Shown here: positions 50,461 through 64,000 of the stretch, in pieces | Position numbering within the stretch: the stretch's first letter is position 1 | Layout: each line of letters starts with the position of its first letter | Assembly: GCF_963576545.1 (NCBI RefSeq) | Contig: NC_083651.1 | Coordinates: 20,230,248-20,294,247 of the forward strand | Source of the DNA: Limanda limanda | Taxonomy: Eukaryota; Chordata; Actinopteri; Pleuronectiformes; Pleuronectidae | DNA length: 64,000 bases | Direction of reading: 5' to 3' | Translations under genes and position numbers: made by a program | The notes under the pieces: generated by a model | Told to the model about the DNA's origin: nothing | Databases searched by the model: none | What the model saw: only the letters and a program-made list of their open reading frames with translations

Positions 50461-52780
50461 CATGTACCTGCTTTTTAATGTGGATTGCAGATGATAGCAG
50501 ACCACGCATACACACACACACACATACACATGATTTGACTCCCGGACATGAACAGATTACATGTGCATGGGTGTGTTATTTTATATGTTTCACTTCACAT
50601 GGAGCAGCGGCACAAACCATAACACAGGACGAGGGCATATTCATGTGGGAACCGAGCCAGTGCATCTGACCATGTTGACATTTTACACCGCGACACTGAT
50701 GAGGGGATGGTTTGCATCTCCTGCACTCGGTCACATTGTCGCTGTGGAAAGTGTAATTGGAAGGGAAGGTAAAACAAAACGCAGGTAATGATCAGCATTT
50801 TTCGACTGAAGGGATTTAAAATGTAGTAATTCCACAAAATATTTCAAATCTGATAATAAATCCATATAAGTGTAAGGTTGCTGTGATAACATTATGTAGA
50901 TGAGATTGTCATGAGCCTTGTTGTTGGTTGGTGATACCCCGCATGTGTCATCAAAACCACATCCTTCTCCCTGTGTGTTTTTACAGTTTGTTCCTCGGTC
51001 TCCTCCAGCTTCGCCCCAGAGACCTAATGCATCATTTGAGGCTCATACAATTCATTGCTTCCCCAGCCACTGGCTCCTAACCGCCTGATGGAGGCATTTT
51101 GCACCACTCAGAAACACGCACTGTGTGTCTGATCCCTTCCTCCTTAATATGTCCTCTATTACCATCAGGCATTTATGCCTGTTTTTTCTACTCCAGTAAC
51201 CACTGAGCACCGGCTTCATTAAAACTAATTGAATCGGAAACACGTCTGCCCGAGGAAACATTAACTCTTTCTATAAAGGAAATTTCCGATTTCATTTTGT
51301 CAATAAGGTCAAAGGACTGAGCCCATGTGTTCAATACTGATACATGCAATGCCCATAAACTCAAACTGTACGGCTATTTAATTTAGATAGACGGAGCATC
51401 TATCAAGAGCCGATGTGCTATTTGAACTCAGTGTTTCCTCCTGATTATATGATAAATATCTGATGTTTTTTTTCCTGCAAATAAACAGTTTTGTGTAGAA
51501 ACCTGCAGAAGTCACTCTCTGTCGTCGTCCCGTCAGAGTCATTGCATTATTAATTTCTTGTGGTTAGCATAATTGAGTGTTGGTACAATAATGGTTTTCA
51601 CTGACCACACTTGAAACAATAATTTGATGGCATCTGTCAGAAATCAATGTGCGATAGCAGAGCACACACAGCTGTTTAATACGAAGTAAATATTTATGAG
51701 TGATCTGACTGGGAATCAAGTTCAGTCAATCTTCTTTGAGAGGATCTGTGCGAATGATTAACCTCATTTTACTGGTGCTGTCTCCACTGGTAATGGCCAT
51801 TAGAGCTAAGAAGGAGTGAGGCCTTTGATTTTTGGCTCCTCATCATTCACAGCTTGTCGCATCCCTTCATCCTTCATACATGGCTGCTGAATTGATTGTC
51901 TGTTTAGTCCTATGAATGATAAAGCCGCTCTGGGCCACAGGCTGAGCGCGGGACAGACACGGCTCGCTTCCATCTATATGCAAGGTGGATTTCTTCTCCC
52001 GCCTCGCCGCTCGGAAATCAGCTTTTTGCATTATTTATTGGACGATCATCACCATTTCAATATGGTAAATCAAATAGTCACAGTAATACAACTATAGACA
52101 GTCGTATCCAAAGGGCCATCATTCCGCTCATTACTCATTCATTTTGTTTAGGGCTATGGTCGGCGGGATTCGTCAGTTGTGTAATCAACGTGTTATAGTG
52201 CAGGCTCGCCCAGCAGCAGCCTGCCTGAGCCGAGGGGAAAGGTAACATGGAAAGAAGTGAGTCTAAATGTGGGAATGTGCACGGAGTGAATGACAAGCAG
52301 AGGAATTATAGAAAGCTGTGGAGACAGGTGGGATGTAACCTCGACGGTGAAAAGCAACATGACAACCAGACTCAATCGGCATACTTAACACTCAGACGAG
52401 ATCTTTAAATTGCTTTAATTTGAAAGAAAGACGGGGAATAAGGTGGACGATTTGCATTTTTTACTCATATATTCATGTTTCAGGTCTTGCTGACAAGTTT
52501 TCTTATGACATCCTGGTGTCACAGTAACTTCTAATGTACCATATAGGCTTGATTTTATAAAAGTCCATAATGTTCTGTACAGATTCTCAGCGTGACCAAG
52601 TCAACATGTTTGAACATAGTAGCACAGAAGTTTGCCGCATGTGTTTTCCACATCCATATTCTTCCACTGGCTGCCACTGCACTCTTTGCTGCTGCATTTA
52701 AAAAAAACATTTCTCCTCTTAGGTTTGAGCAACTGTGAGGGTCCTTCTCCAGAAGTGTACCAAGTTCTTGCATGGTGCAA

Positions 52781-52793
52781 AGGTGAAAGGTCA
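52781..52793 (+). promoter_or_regulatory. NBRE overlapping a DR1 nuclear-receptor site
   Basis: AGGTGA-A-AGGTCA is a direct repeat with one-base spacing (RXR/COUP-TF/HNF4 type). Its right half is also an exact NBRE (52786-52793). It lies about 2.4 kb beyond the predicted end of nr4a2. Confidence 0.4.
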
Positions 52794-55227
52794 ATTCCTC
52801 CTCAGACGGAGGAATCGGATGAAGCAAAGGCCGGGTTTATATCTTCCCACTTCACACATCAGACCTCCACACTAAACCTAAGTCGTGGCCAACACGGCAA
52901 AAACAATCACGAGGTTGCATAGCCCTCAAAGTAATGCCCTCATTCTGTTTTGCTGCTGGGGACTGGCTGCTGTCTGTTAATGTTAATGGCTCACACGTCC
53001 TCCTGCAGACGGTCACCACACTGAACGCAGCTACAACACTCCTCCACTCGAATCCTCCACACACACACGAACCTGTCAGATTGCATCACAGAATTAGACA
53101 AAAGTGCAACAATGTGCAGCTGTGCATGCAACACAATCCATGACAGTCACAGTGTGCGGCATGCATCTAATAGCGGCCGCCTACTGTGGACGTGGAGGAG
53201 CGTTCTCTGAAGCTTACACGGGCTCAGTCTTATAATTCGATGCCTTTTTCTCACTTTGTGCACGAGCACTTAGCAGCAGACTGGCGAGGGGCCACCTTCA
53301 CCTGCATGGCGCCGGTTTGTTGCCCTCCATCCAGGAGCTGGAGTCAAGAATTCTCCCTTTTTCTTTTCCCTTTTCTTCTTCTCACCTAGTAACGCCGACA
53401 CCATCACGACTAACCTTCTGCGGCTGTCGAGTGTGGGGAGAGAATGAAGCTGTGGGCTCTTAATGAATTTAGACTCCCAGTCCTCCAGCACATGTAATCA
53501 TGCACAAACACTGACAGAAGTCTCAGCTGCATGTGTCATGTTTTATTGTGTGGAGATAGACATGTTTAAAAACTGTACTTTGAGTCAATAGAGGGAACTT
53601 GTGACAGTGTAATGCACCCCTTTCAGCAGATCTGCTAAATGTCAGCAAACTGGTTCTGAGTGTAATCCCAATTTGCCTTGGAATTAGCGCTTTACACGTG
53701 ACGATCTAATTATTTAGACAATTCGCTGCCTGTCGCTAATATCTCGCAAAATAAGCTGTTCCCTTCATCTCGATCATGTGATAAACGTTGGAGGAGAGGA
53801 GTCCCAGACATGCCTCGGAGCCTGGCCTCACTTCTCCCCCCTGACAGGACGGGAGGAAAGGCTTTGTGACAGCCGCACTGCTGAACTTGGCTCGGGCCCA
53901 TCACCGCCTCTCTGTGCGCACTTTCACTCCTGGAACCTCTCAGAGTGCCTTAAGTTGTAGTTGCACGGGGACAATAAGTAAATAGGATTAAAGTATATGA
54001 TGCAGGACTTATTCTTGTATTTATTTATTTGTTGCCTGGCTGTAACCTGTGTGATTTAATGGCCGGGGAAGCGGGAGGAGTAGCTGCAGAAAACCAGAGG
54101 ACTCCCCCGGGGAGGTTTGTGGGAGGTTGACGGTAACAGGCTTACTATTAAAGAACAATAAAGCAAAGCAGGTTACTGCTTCTTTTCATCAAACCCCGGC
54201 GCCGGTATTAAACATTTAATTTTAGACAGAAAAAGGCGCATGTATCTGCAGATCGTCTCGTTTCCTCTTGTTCACTGCAAATGCACAATTGCGCAGACAA
54301 GTGCACGCTATGAAGCGGTGCCACCTGTGCACAACCCGGTCTCACGTTGCACAAGAAACGTATCTGTACTATGAAGGTGTTTTCTGCTCATTTATGACGA
54401 CAGGCTGCAGGTGTTTTTTTATTTGAATATGAATAAAAGCGTAAACTAGTTCGCTTCGGGTCTGACTTCTCTGCAGGTTTGCGCATTTGTATCCTAAATA
54501 AGGCGTTTTGAAACAGTGCAATAATATATATAAAAGTGGAAACGGCATGTTTAATCCTTCTATATTATAAAATCCGACGTTTTCTTTTTTTAATACTCGT
54601 CCAAGAGAATAAAATCCACTGTGTGGGATCCAAACGAAATACGAAGAATCCTATATTTAATCCGTTGTAACCTTTTCATTTTGTCAAACACAAACAGACG
54701 TTGCAAAATGAAAGAGATTTTAACAGCCAGGGGTGGACTGATAGAAGCGTCTCCTCTTTTTGTACATTGTTGAAATATTATGAATATAGACACGCATGCA
54801 GTGGGAAAAACTTTGAGCTGTTCAACAGATTAAAAGTGATTTAAATGTCATTTTGACGATTGAAATATTCACACAGCACTGTGCTAAAATAAATGTTCAA
54901 ATATAATAGAAATGTGCATTTAGACATAATCTTAAAATAGAGCATGAGTAGGCCTGCGCAATATTTGCAACATATTTTTAGTCTTTCGAGGCAAAAACGT
55001 ACTTTAGGTATTTAAACTAAATACCTCTTGATAATTTAAGATTTAAATGAAGTAAGGTTTAGTAAAAGAAAATAATCTATTAATTTGTAAGTGTTTGCTT
55101 TTTGCGCACACAGGCCTGTAGGTGATGATACTGAGAAAGTAAAGGAGTTTAAGTTGAACAGTAATATCTCGTATATCTTACCTCAATGTTTAAGGGGTAA
55201 ATTGATTAATCAGAGAAATTATTTAGC

Positions 55228-56501
55228 AAAGAATTGATTTAAAAGTTTTATTTGTAAACATTAAATATTTCTTTCTCTCTAAAGTTTTTTTTTTTTTTTT
55301 TTAATTCGGCACCAAATGCGTTACAGAAGTTGTCAGAAGGTACATCATGATGTCAAAAAAGATGCGGGCCTATAGATCACACACTCATGAACCTCCGGAT
55401 AGAAGATGGTCAAGTTTTGTCCCTCCATTTTTTTTCCAAAATGTTAAATCATAACTACCTCAACGTTTATAAAGACATAAAAACAACAGACAACGTGCTC
55501 AGCAATGACACTCGGATGGTTTGGAGTCGTTTAAATTGCACCATGCTATAGTGTAGCTCTTTGCAATAGAAATAATAAATATATAGAAACGTTTATATTC
55601 AACAGCAACAATACTTACAGCACATACAAACAAGGAATGTCTGACAGTTTTACAAACACCATGGGTCCCTCATTGTTCTATACAGATGAGCTATTTTTCC
55701 ACATATGCGTAATACATAAAAGGAGTGCCATAACTACGAATCTGTATCAAATCTAGCAGACTACATAGTGTCCGGTATATATTATATATAGACATCACCT
55801 CAGCAAGTGCCTATAAAAGAAAGCAAAGAAAAATGGGGGGGAGAGAGAAAAAGAAAGTAAACTAGAACATGCGTTGTCTTTTCTGGATACTTTTTGGGAT
55901 CCTGTCAGAAACACATAGGCACGAGTCAGAAAAAAGAAAATGAAATATTTTTTTTTCATTATAACAAACTTTGTACACGTTATAAACCGATGCATTGGAG
56001 GCATCACATAATCTATCGTAATATACAGTGAGTGTGCGTGTGTGCGCGTGTGTGTGCGTGTGTGTGGTCATATATATATATGTATATAAATATATATAAA
56101 TGGAATATATTACATCTGAGTATGCTGAATCAGTGGAGCCGATGTTAAATAAACAGTAAGTGATTGTAAAACTGGATTAACTTTGTTGACAGTTTGTTTT
56201 TGTTCACTGGAGAGAAAAAAACAAAAAAATATCCCCACTCGTTTGGCACAACAACAAAAAGAAAAACAATAGTCAGAGAATTAAAAGGCCTACACAGCAA
56301 TCACACGTTCTGCCTCTTTATCTTTTTGTCTCCTTCATGAAACCTAATGGGGGAGTGTTGTTCTATTCGCCTACGCAGCTTGCAGATATTTCCCGAAATA
56401 ATAATAACACCGTTTAAAAAAAATCTGCCACGTCTGACTCGAAACAGTGTCTCTTTTTTTTTGGAAGTTCTTTGAGGTGTCGCCCACCGTGGAGTCGGGG
56501 C
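55228..56501 (-). other. nr4a2: nr4a2 3' UTR (predicted)
   Basis: About 1.27 kb follows the TGA with no open coding. In RNA sense it has at least five AUUUA pentamers (56146, 56097, 56087, 55576 and 55445 on the plus map), typical of unstable immediate-early mRNAs. It also has a (CA)/(TA) microsatellite (about 56030-56101). The 3' limit is placed just after the first AATAAA met going downstream. The length is similar to mammalian NR4A2 3' UTRs. Confidence 0.65.
55247..55305 (-). terminator. Candidate polyadenylation signals of nr4a2
   Basis: On the minus strand an ATTAAA hexamer (55300-55305) is followed by a run of 18 A and then a canonical AATAAA (55247-55252). I found no other AATAAA between here and the stop codon. 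Cleavage would fall near 55228. Confidence 0.5.
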
Positions 56502-59654
<3,153 letters not shown>

Positions 59655-59865
59655 GGCTGAAAACCAAACCGGGAAATCCACACGGTCAGAATTTCTCCAG
59701 TAAATCTTCGAACTGCGAATAGAAAAAGTTTTACATTTTGGTTAATTTCATCTCATTTCACTCAGAACAAAAAAAACAGTCCTTGAGCACTGTCATCTTA
59801 AAAAAACAGCATTACACATTTATATTGTGTGTATTAAGTATTTGTAAATAATTGTCGTATCCTAC

Positions 59866-59967
59866 CTCAAGTCTCCTGACAGTTTTCCGGTGACACTTGA
59901 AATGGATAATGTCAGGAGTCGTGTGGGTGTCCGGATTCAGAAAGGCGGCTCTGTTCTGGATCGTCCC
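59866..59967 (-). other. nr4a2: nr4a2 5' UTR exon 2 (predicted)
   Basis: A 102-nt stretch sits between an acceptor (polypyrimidine-poor, ending TTTATTAG at 59968) and a strong donor GAG|GTAGGA (59865-59864). It contains no ATG and is 34 sense codons long in the frame entered from exon 1, so including or skipping it would not change frame. A 209-bp intron separates it from the coding exon. NR4A genes in other vertebrates also have untranslated exons before the ATG exon. No transcript evidence is visible here. Confidence 0.7.
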
Positions 59968-60483
59968 CTAATAAAACACACAACTCTGACATTTACTATA
60001 CATTGCTTAAAATGTAAAAAATTCTAAAAATGACCACAAGATTTCCACTTGTTAATTACGCACAATCTAAAGCAGATTTCTTATTACGCACAGGATTTTG
60101 GGAAATTTGCGTTAAAATGATTAAATAGATTCGGACAAAATGGGCTCACATAGAAACTGAACAGCATAAGTTGTCTTTTTATTTTATCACTATTGTGTGA
60201 AATATTAATTCTGGATGAACAGATCAACTTCGCGCAGTAGACATCCGTGACAACTTGTCTGCAAAGGTGGAAATTCCTGCTGAGGCATCGGTCACATCAA
60301 CAGATCGCACCACTGCGAGAAAGATTCACTTCTGTATCATTTCAATGTTTGAGTTGAAAAAAAAAAGTGAATCCGAGAAATAAAAGAAAGAAAAAAGATC
60401 CGAATGGCTGAAAGAAAAATCTGTGCAAGTGAAGCTCACACGCAGATTATGTTGCAAAGAAAAAGATGAGTGTGTAATCTTAC

Positions 60484-60645
60484 CTCTTTCACATCAGGAT
60501 AGTGGCTTTCAATCCATGCGATAAGCATGTAGAGGGTATTCATCAATTTCGGTAAAGGCTCCAAACCACGAGCGTCGGATAGCCAACAAAGCCAAGGCAG
60601 GCAAACCCGAGTGACTCCGCGCACTGACAGCAACACGAGCTTCGA
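60484..60645 (-). other. nr4a2: nr4a2 5' UTR exon 1 (predicted; 5' end approximate)
   Basis: The 3' edge is a consensus donor GAG|GTAAGA with GT at 60483-60482. The 5' edge is inferred from a TATA-like ATAAA about 30 bp upstream (60673-60678) and is uncertain by tens of bases. The exon holds several upstream ATGs: one at 60543 (weak context, opens the long uORF), one at 60528 in the same frame, one at 60517 (two-codon uORF) and one at 60494 (ATG directly followed by TGA). Confidence 0.6.
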
Positions 60646-60770
60646 CTACCCAGTCTGGCCAATGTGGCTTTGTTTATGTGAGCTCTGGATGCCGTGGCCC
60701 ACGTGTTTCACGGCGCGACGTCATCCGCGTTGGCAGAGACACAGACCAATCCGAGCGGGAACTCTCTCAA
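60646..60770 (-). promoter_or_regulatory. nr4a2: nr4a2 core and proximal promoter (predicted)
   Basis: Read toward the gene, this GC-rich block holds an inverted CCAAT box (60746-60750), a CRE-like TGACGTCG (60716-60723), an E-box CACGTG (60700-60705), a TATA-like CATAAA (60673-60678) and a second inverted CCAAT box (60659-60663). NR4A genes are known CREB-responsive immediate-early genes, so the CRE fits. The transcription start is inferred at about 60645. Confidence 0.6.
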
Positions 60771-61334
60771 GCCCCATTTTTTTCTCTTATCCGGCGAGTG
60801 TGTTTGGCTTGTGCTGTGTGTTGTATGTTGCTTCCCACATGGACATCAGCAGCGAGGCAGTGGAGGGTGGACCCAACTCAAGGCTGTTCAGACACACATG
60901 TGTTGGCCGGGGACTTAAATCAGGCTTGTTTTAAAATGACATTAATCTATGGGATGTGATTTCCTCGCTTTTTTTTTGTAATCTCAGCTCTGCGAAGTAG
61001 ATCATGCAAATTATGATAATCTGGTCATTTCTGCTTCTCTTTATACTGCTGGTGGATATTTGTCTGCTTATTGGGAACTTTTCCCAATTTTTGTCACCAC
61101 ATTTCTCTGGCACAACCATCTCTTGGTTGCAGCAGCCAATATTTATGATGTGCTCTTAAAACACATCAACAAAGTGAGAAACATCTCAACTGACTAGTAT
61201 CTGGATACAGTTTATTCCCTTATTGTGGTTAATTGACTGTAAACGCTGGTGTACGTTGGCACATGTGGGTTATGTCACAATGAGGCTGATATGCCCGATT
61301 CACTACACTCATATGAAACAGGCCAAGTGCAAGC

Positions 61335-61349
61335 GGGGGGGGGGGGGGG
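61335..61349 (+). repeat. Poly-G run of 15
   Basis: An uninterrupted G run about 0.7 kb upstream of the nr4a2 start. Confidence 0.9.
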
Positions 61350-61514
61350 TACATATTATTCTTAGTTATCTTCTGACAGGATTTTGGTTATTCAATTGTG
61401 TTCCAAATTTAGATCTCAGATTGGGGTGGGGTCTTGCCTATTCATAGAGCTGGTGTATAGTGTATGTGAGCTGCTGAAGGAGGAAGGTGGGTGTTTGGGG
61501 GGGGTAATTAGTGG

Positions 61515-61530
61515 TTGTGTGTGTGTGTGT

Positions 61531-61570
<40 letters not shown>
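61515..61570 (+). repeat. (GT)n microsatellite
   Basis: GT array with one TA interruption. Confidence 0.95.
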
Positions 61571-61573
<3 letters not shown>

Positions 61574-61983
61574 GGGGGACGGACGTGATAGGAGCGCGCA
61601 GAATGGAGAGTGACGCAGAAAAACGCTCAAGGTGACGCAGTCGCCAAAATAATCTCTGGGGCCTTATTGTTCCGCAGCGACGGAATGGACCGATCTCAGA
61701 ATAATCTTACACCAACACCTTGTAGCCAATCGCGATGGCCTACGTTTCTCCCCCCCAACATATTGGCCCGGGCAGCAAGCCAAAGGAGAGGGCACATACA
61801 TGTTGTGCATGGGTCCACTTGCGCGTAAAAGCAGCCAGAATCCCATGTGGCAGCAGCGCCATGTGTTATTGCTACAGGACTGGTTCTTTATTATAAGAGC
61901 AACAGAACAGCCACCACTCTCATTGTTTTCTTTTTCTTTTTGTGTTGACTGTACTCAGAGCACACAAGGACAGCGTGTGCACA

Positions 61984-62009
61984 GGGGGAGGGAGGGAGGG
62001 AGGGGGGGG
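61984..62009 (+). repeat. GGGA tandem tract, quadruplex candidate
   Basis: Five runs of three or more G separated by single A. Confidence 0.85.
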
Positions 62010-62600
62010 ATGCACTATATCTGTATATTATGGTTGCTCTCACCTCTAGAGGACACTATTGTTCACCAGCCATACATCACGCAGCCCCTGTTTCTTACAA
62101 TTAACCTTCTTAATTAGCCTCACCCCATTAAGGCAGTGTGGGCACGCCCAGTCGTTTGGAGGTGCGCGTCGTGGCAGAATTTACATATTCCACTCGTCAT
62201 CCTGTGAATATTCAGAAGAAAAGGAATGTTGAAAAAGTTCAGGCGTGTTCCTTTTGTAATTTGACGTGTGCGTAAAACCTCGGCACTGTGCGCTAAGATC
62301 TCCATGGCGCACATCTGCATAAGAAACTCAAACTGTGCTGTCTGAAAACACCGCTGCCGCACGGCCACGACTGTCTGTGTGTATTTACTATTACAATTAA
62401 AACACAATTAACCGTTTAATTGGCCATTTTACTGAAGAATAATTAACTTCCCATTTATGTGCGCAATTAATTGACAGTCATTTGAAAGAGAGCAGCCATA
62501 GTTTTTTTAATCACACACACACAAGTTATTTCCTGGGAGTGTTTTGGTTTTTTTTACTTTGAGGAGATGTTTACTGACAGAATTGCGCGTGACCATGTGC

Positions 62601-62705
<105 letters not shown>

Positions 62706-64000
62706 TTTTTCATTGGCTCACGTGTTGAAGTTCACTTCAGGAATGTATCCGGGAATGTACAGGAACCACAAATACCCACATTTTTACATTTTCACGTTAT
62801 TAATGGAAAGGCCCAGTCCTCATCTCTAAGTCTCAGGATGTCCACTGACTCACAGGTTGAGGTGAGAGCATGAAACTAAACGCGTTCAATCCACCACTAA
62901 CCACATTTGTACTGATTTGCCTCCAGATAGTAACATGACTCCATGTTTATTTGTCACTTAAAAAAAAATATCTGCACTTATGTCTGCAGCCTCGATTCCG
63001 CAAGTGGTGCACAGCTTCTGGTCCTCCATTAACTCCACTTAACCTCTGACCCACATGTAATAGTCAAGTCTTCTACCCAATCTGGATACAAAGAAATCCA
63101 TCAGTCTCACACAATGATGCAGCTGTAGACAATTTGAAGTGTGTCGCATCCTTACTCCTCCACATGTTCTGTTGTTACCTCTATACAGTTATTGCTGTTA
63201 TGAGTTATTCATGTTTGCAGAGCGTGACTGAATATGGCCATTCATGATTATTCAGATACTCGGCTGATAAAACTATCAGTGCTGCATTTTAGTAAAGATA
63301 TGAGTGTGATAAGATACAAAATGGTCTCTATATTGTTACTCAAGATACTCAAGAACTATATTTAAGTAAAATCAGAGGGAAATATTGAAAACAATGACAT
63401 GTGACATATTGAACATTATGTCATAAGCACCATTGTGATCAAATGCAGCCTCAGAATACTGCTTTCCTGTTTGTGCATTAGTGATAATCCAATATTATCC
63501 AATGTCATAATTTGAATAACAATGTAGTCTACCCACCTCTCATCTGCCCCAGTGTCACTGGATTGGCCCCAGACCCTCAAGTATAAGCATTATAACTAAC
63601 TGAATAAGATTTTGAACTCTGCCTTTTCTTGAAATGGCGTATTTAAAAAAAATAATTCTGAGCAATATTATTGAGTATGATGTGTCTGGTCCTGAGAAGA
63701 ACGACATTGTGGCTGATTGGTGTAAATACATCACTTGACAAAATTATGAGCTTTGTTTGAGAAAGCAGAGAGATTGTGTTTTACTCAAATTCTTTAAAGG
63801 TCTAATTTTTCGATCCATATGTTCCTTTACATAGTTTGTTTCATTTACACTTTTTTCTGAAACTGGAGAAATCATGTTGGGAGTTGTTCCAACCCTACTT
63901 TAATTGTAGGTAGTTTGTGAAACCCGGTGGCCACTCGCTCCCACAAACCTCATTTCATTTCCAAGCACCAGCAGGTATCAAACTTTCTGGGAATTGAACA

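Larger units (their letters stand above)
49766..55227. other. Intergenic, downstream flank of nr4a2
   Basis: No exon is supported. It contains the tRNA-like fragment at 50381-50460, NBRE octamers at 49779-49786 and 52786-52793, and GC-rich patches at 53780-53960 and 54060-54120. Confidence 0.4.

Noticed and set aside
55281..55302. Run of 18 A on the minus strand as a processed-pseudogene tail
   Set aside because: No retrocopied gene is attached. It lies between two polyadenylation hexamers and is better read as part of the 3' UTR end.
60436..60636. Exon 1 frame as an N-terminal extension of NR4A2
   Set aside because: It enters the coding exon in a different frame from NR4A2, and its first codon is GTG, not ATG. 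Kept only as an upstream ORF from the ATG at 60543.

Overview
This window is animal nuclear DNA, almost certainly from a ray-finned (teleost, probably percomorph) fish. It holds one spliced vertebrate gene with canonical GT/AG introns. It also has long dinucleotide microsatellites and several dispersed repeats whose wording I recognise from fish genomes. There is no bacterial-style gene packing, no operon and no CRISPR array.

The only gene I can support is nr4a2 (Nurr1, the NR4A orphan nuclear receptor), on the minus strand. Its six coding exons run from 59654 down to 56502 and join without a frame break into a 600-residue protein (human is 598). Two upstream noncoding exons (59866-59967 and about 60484-60645), a promoter around 60646-60770 and a 3' UTR of about 1.3 kb down to about 55228 complete the unit. 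The promoter carries a CRE-like site, an E-box and CCAAT boxes, as expected for a cAMP-responsive immediate-early gene. The joined 5' UTR carries short upstream ORFs and one 89-codon upstream ORF that overlaps the main start codon in another frame.

The 54 kb to the left (downstream of nr4a2) has no exon I can recognise and behaves like a gene desert. From the known vertebrate order KCNJ3 - desert - NR4A2 - GPD2, this is probably the nr4a2-side part of that desert; the inference comes from synteny, not from seeing either neighbour. It contains a nested pair of nonautonomous hAT elements (2259-4041, with 2978-3930 inside), a TTAA-flanked MITE (47077-47450), a TA-flanked MITE (45793-45982), a long fish repeat split by another inverted-repeat element (37622-38580), a diverged tandem duplication (31568-32284), older fish-repeat fragments, and microsatellites. 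Seven exact NR4A response elements (NBRE) were found by eye, six of them between 34.5 and 52.8 kb, along with a facing pair of CTCF-like motifs and an isolated CpG-dense block near 7.0-7.3 kb. These are the best regulatory candidates.

The right flank (60.8-64 kb) is upstream of nr4a2. It holds GT, GA and G-rich tracts and no recognised exon.
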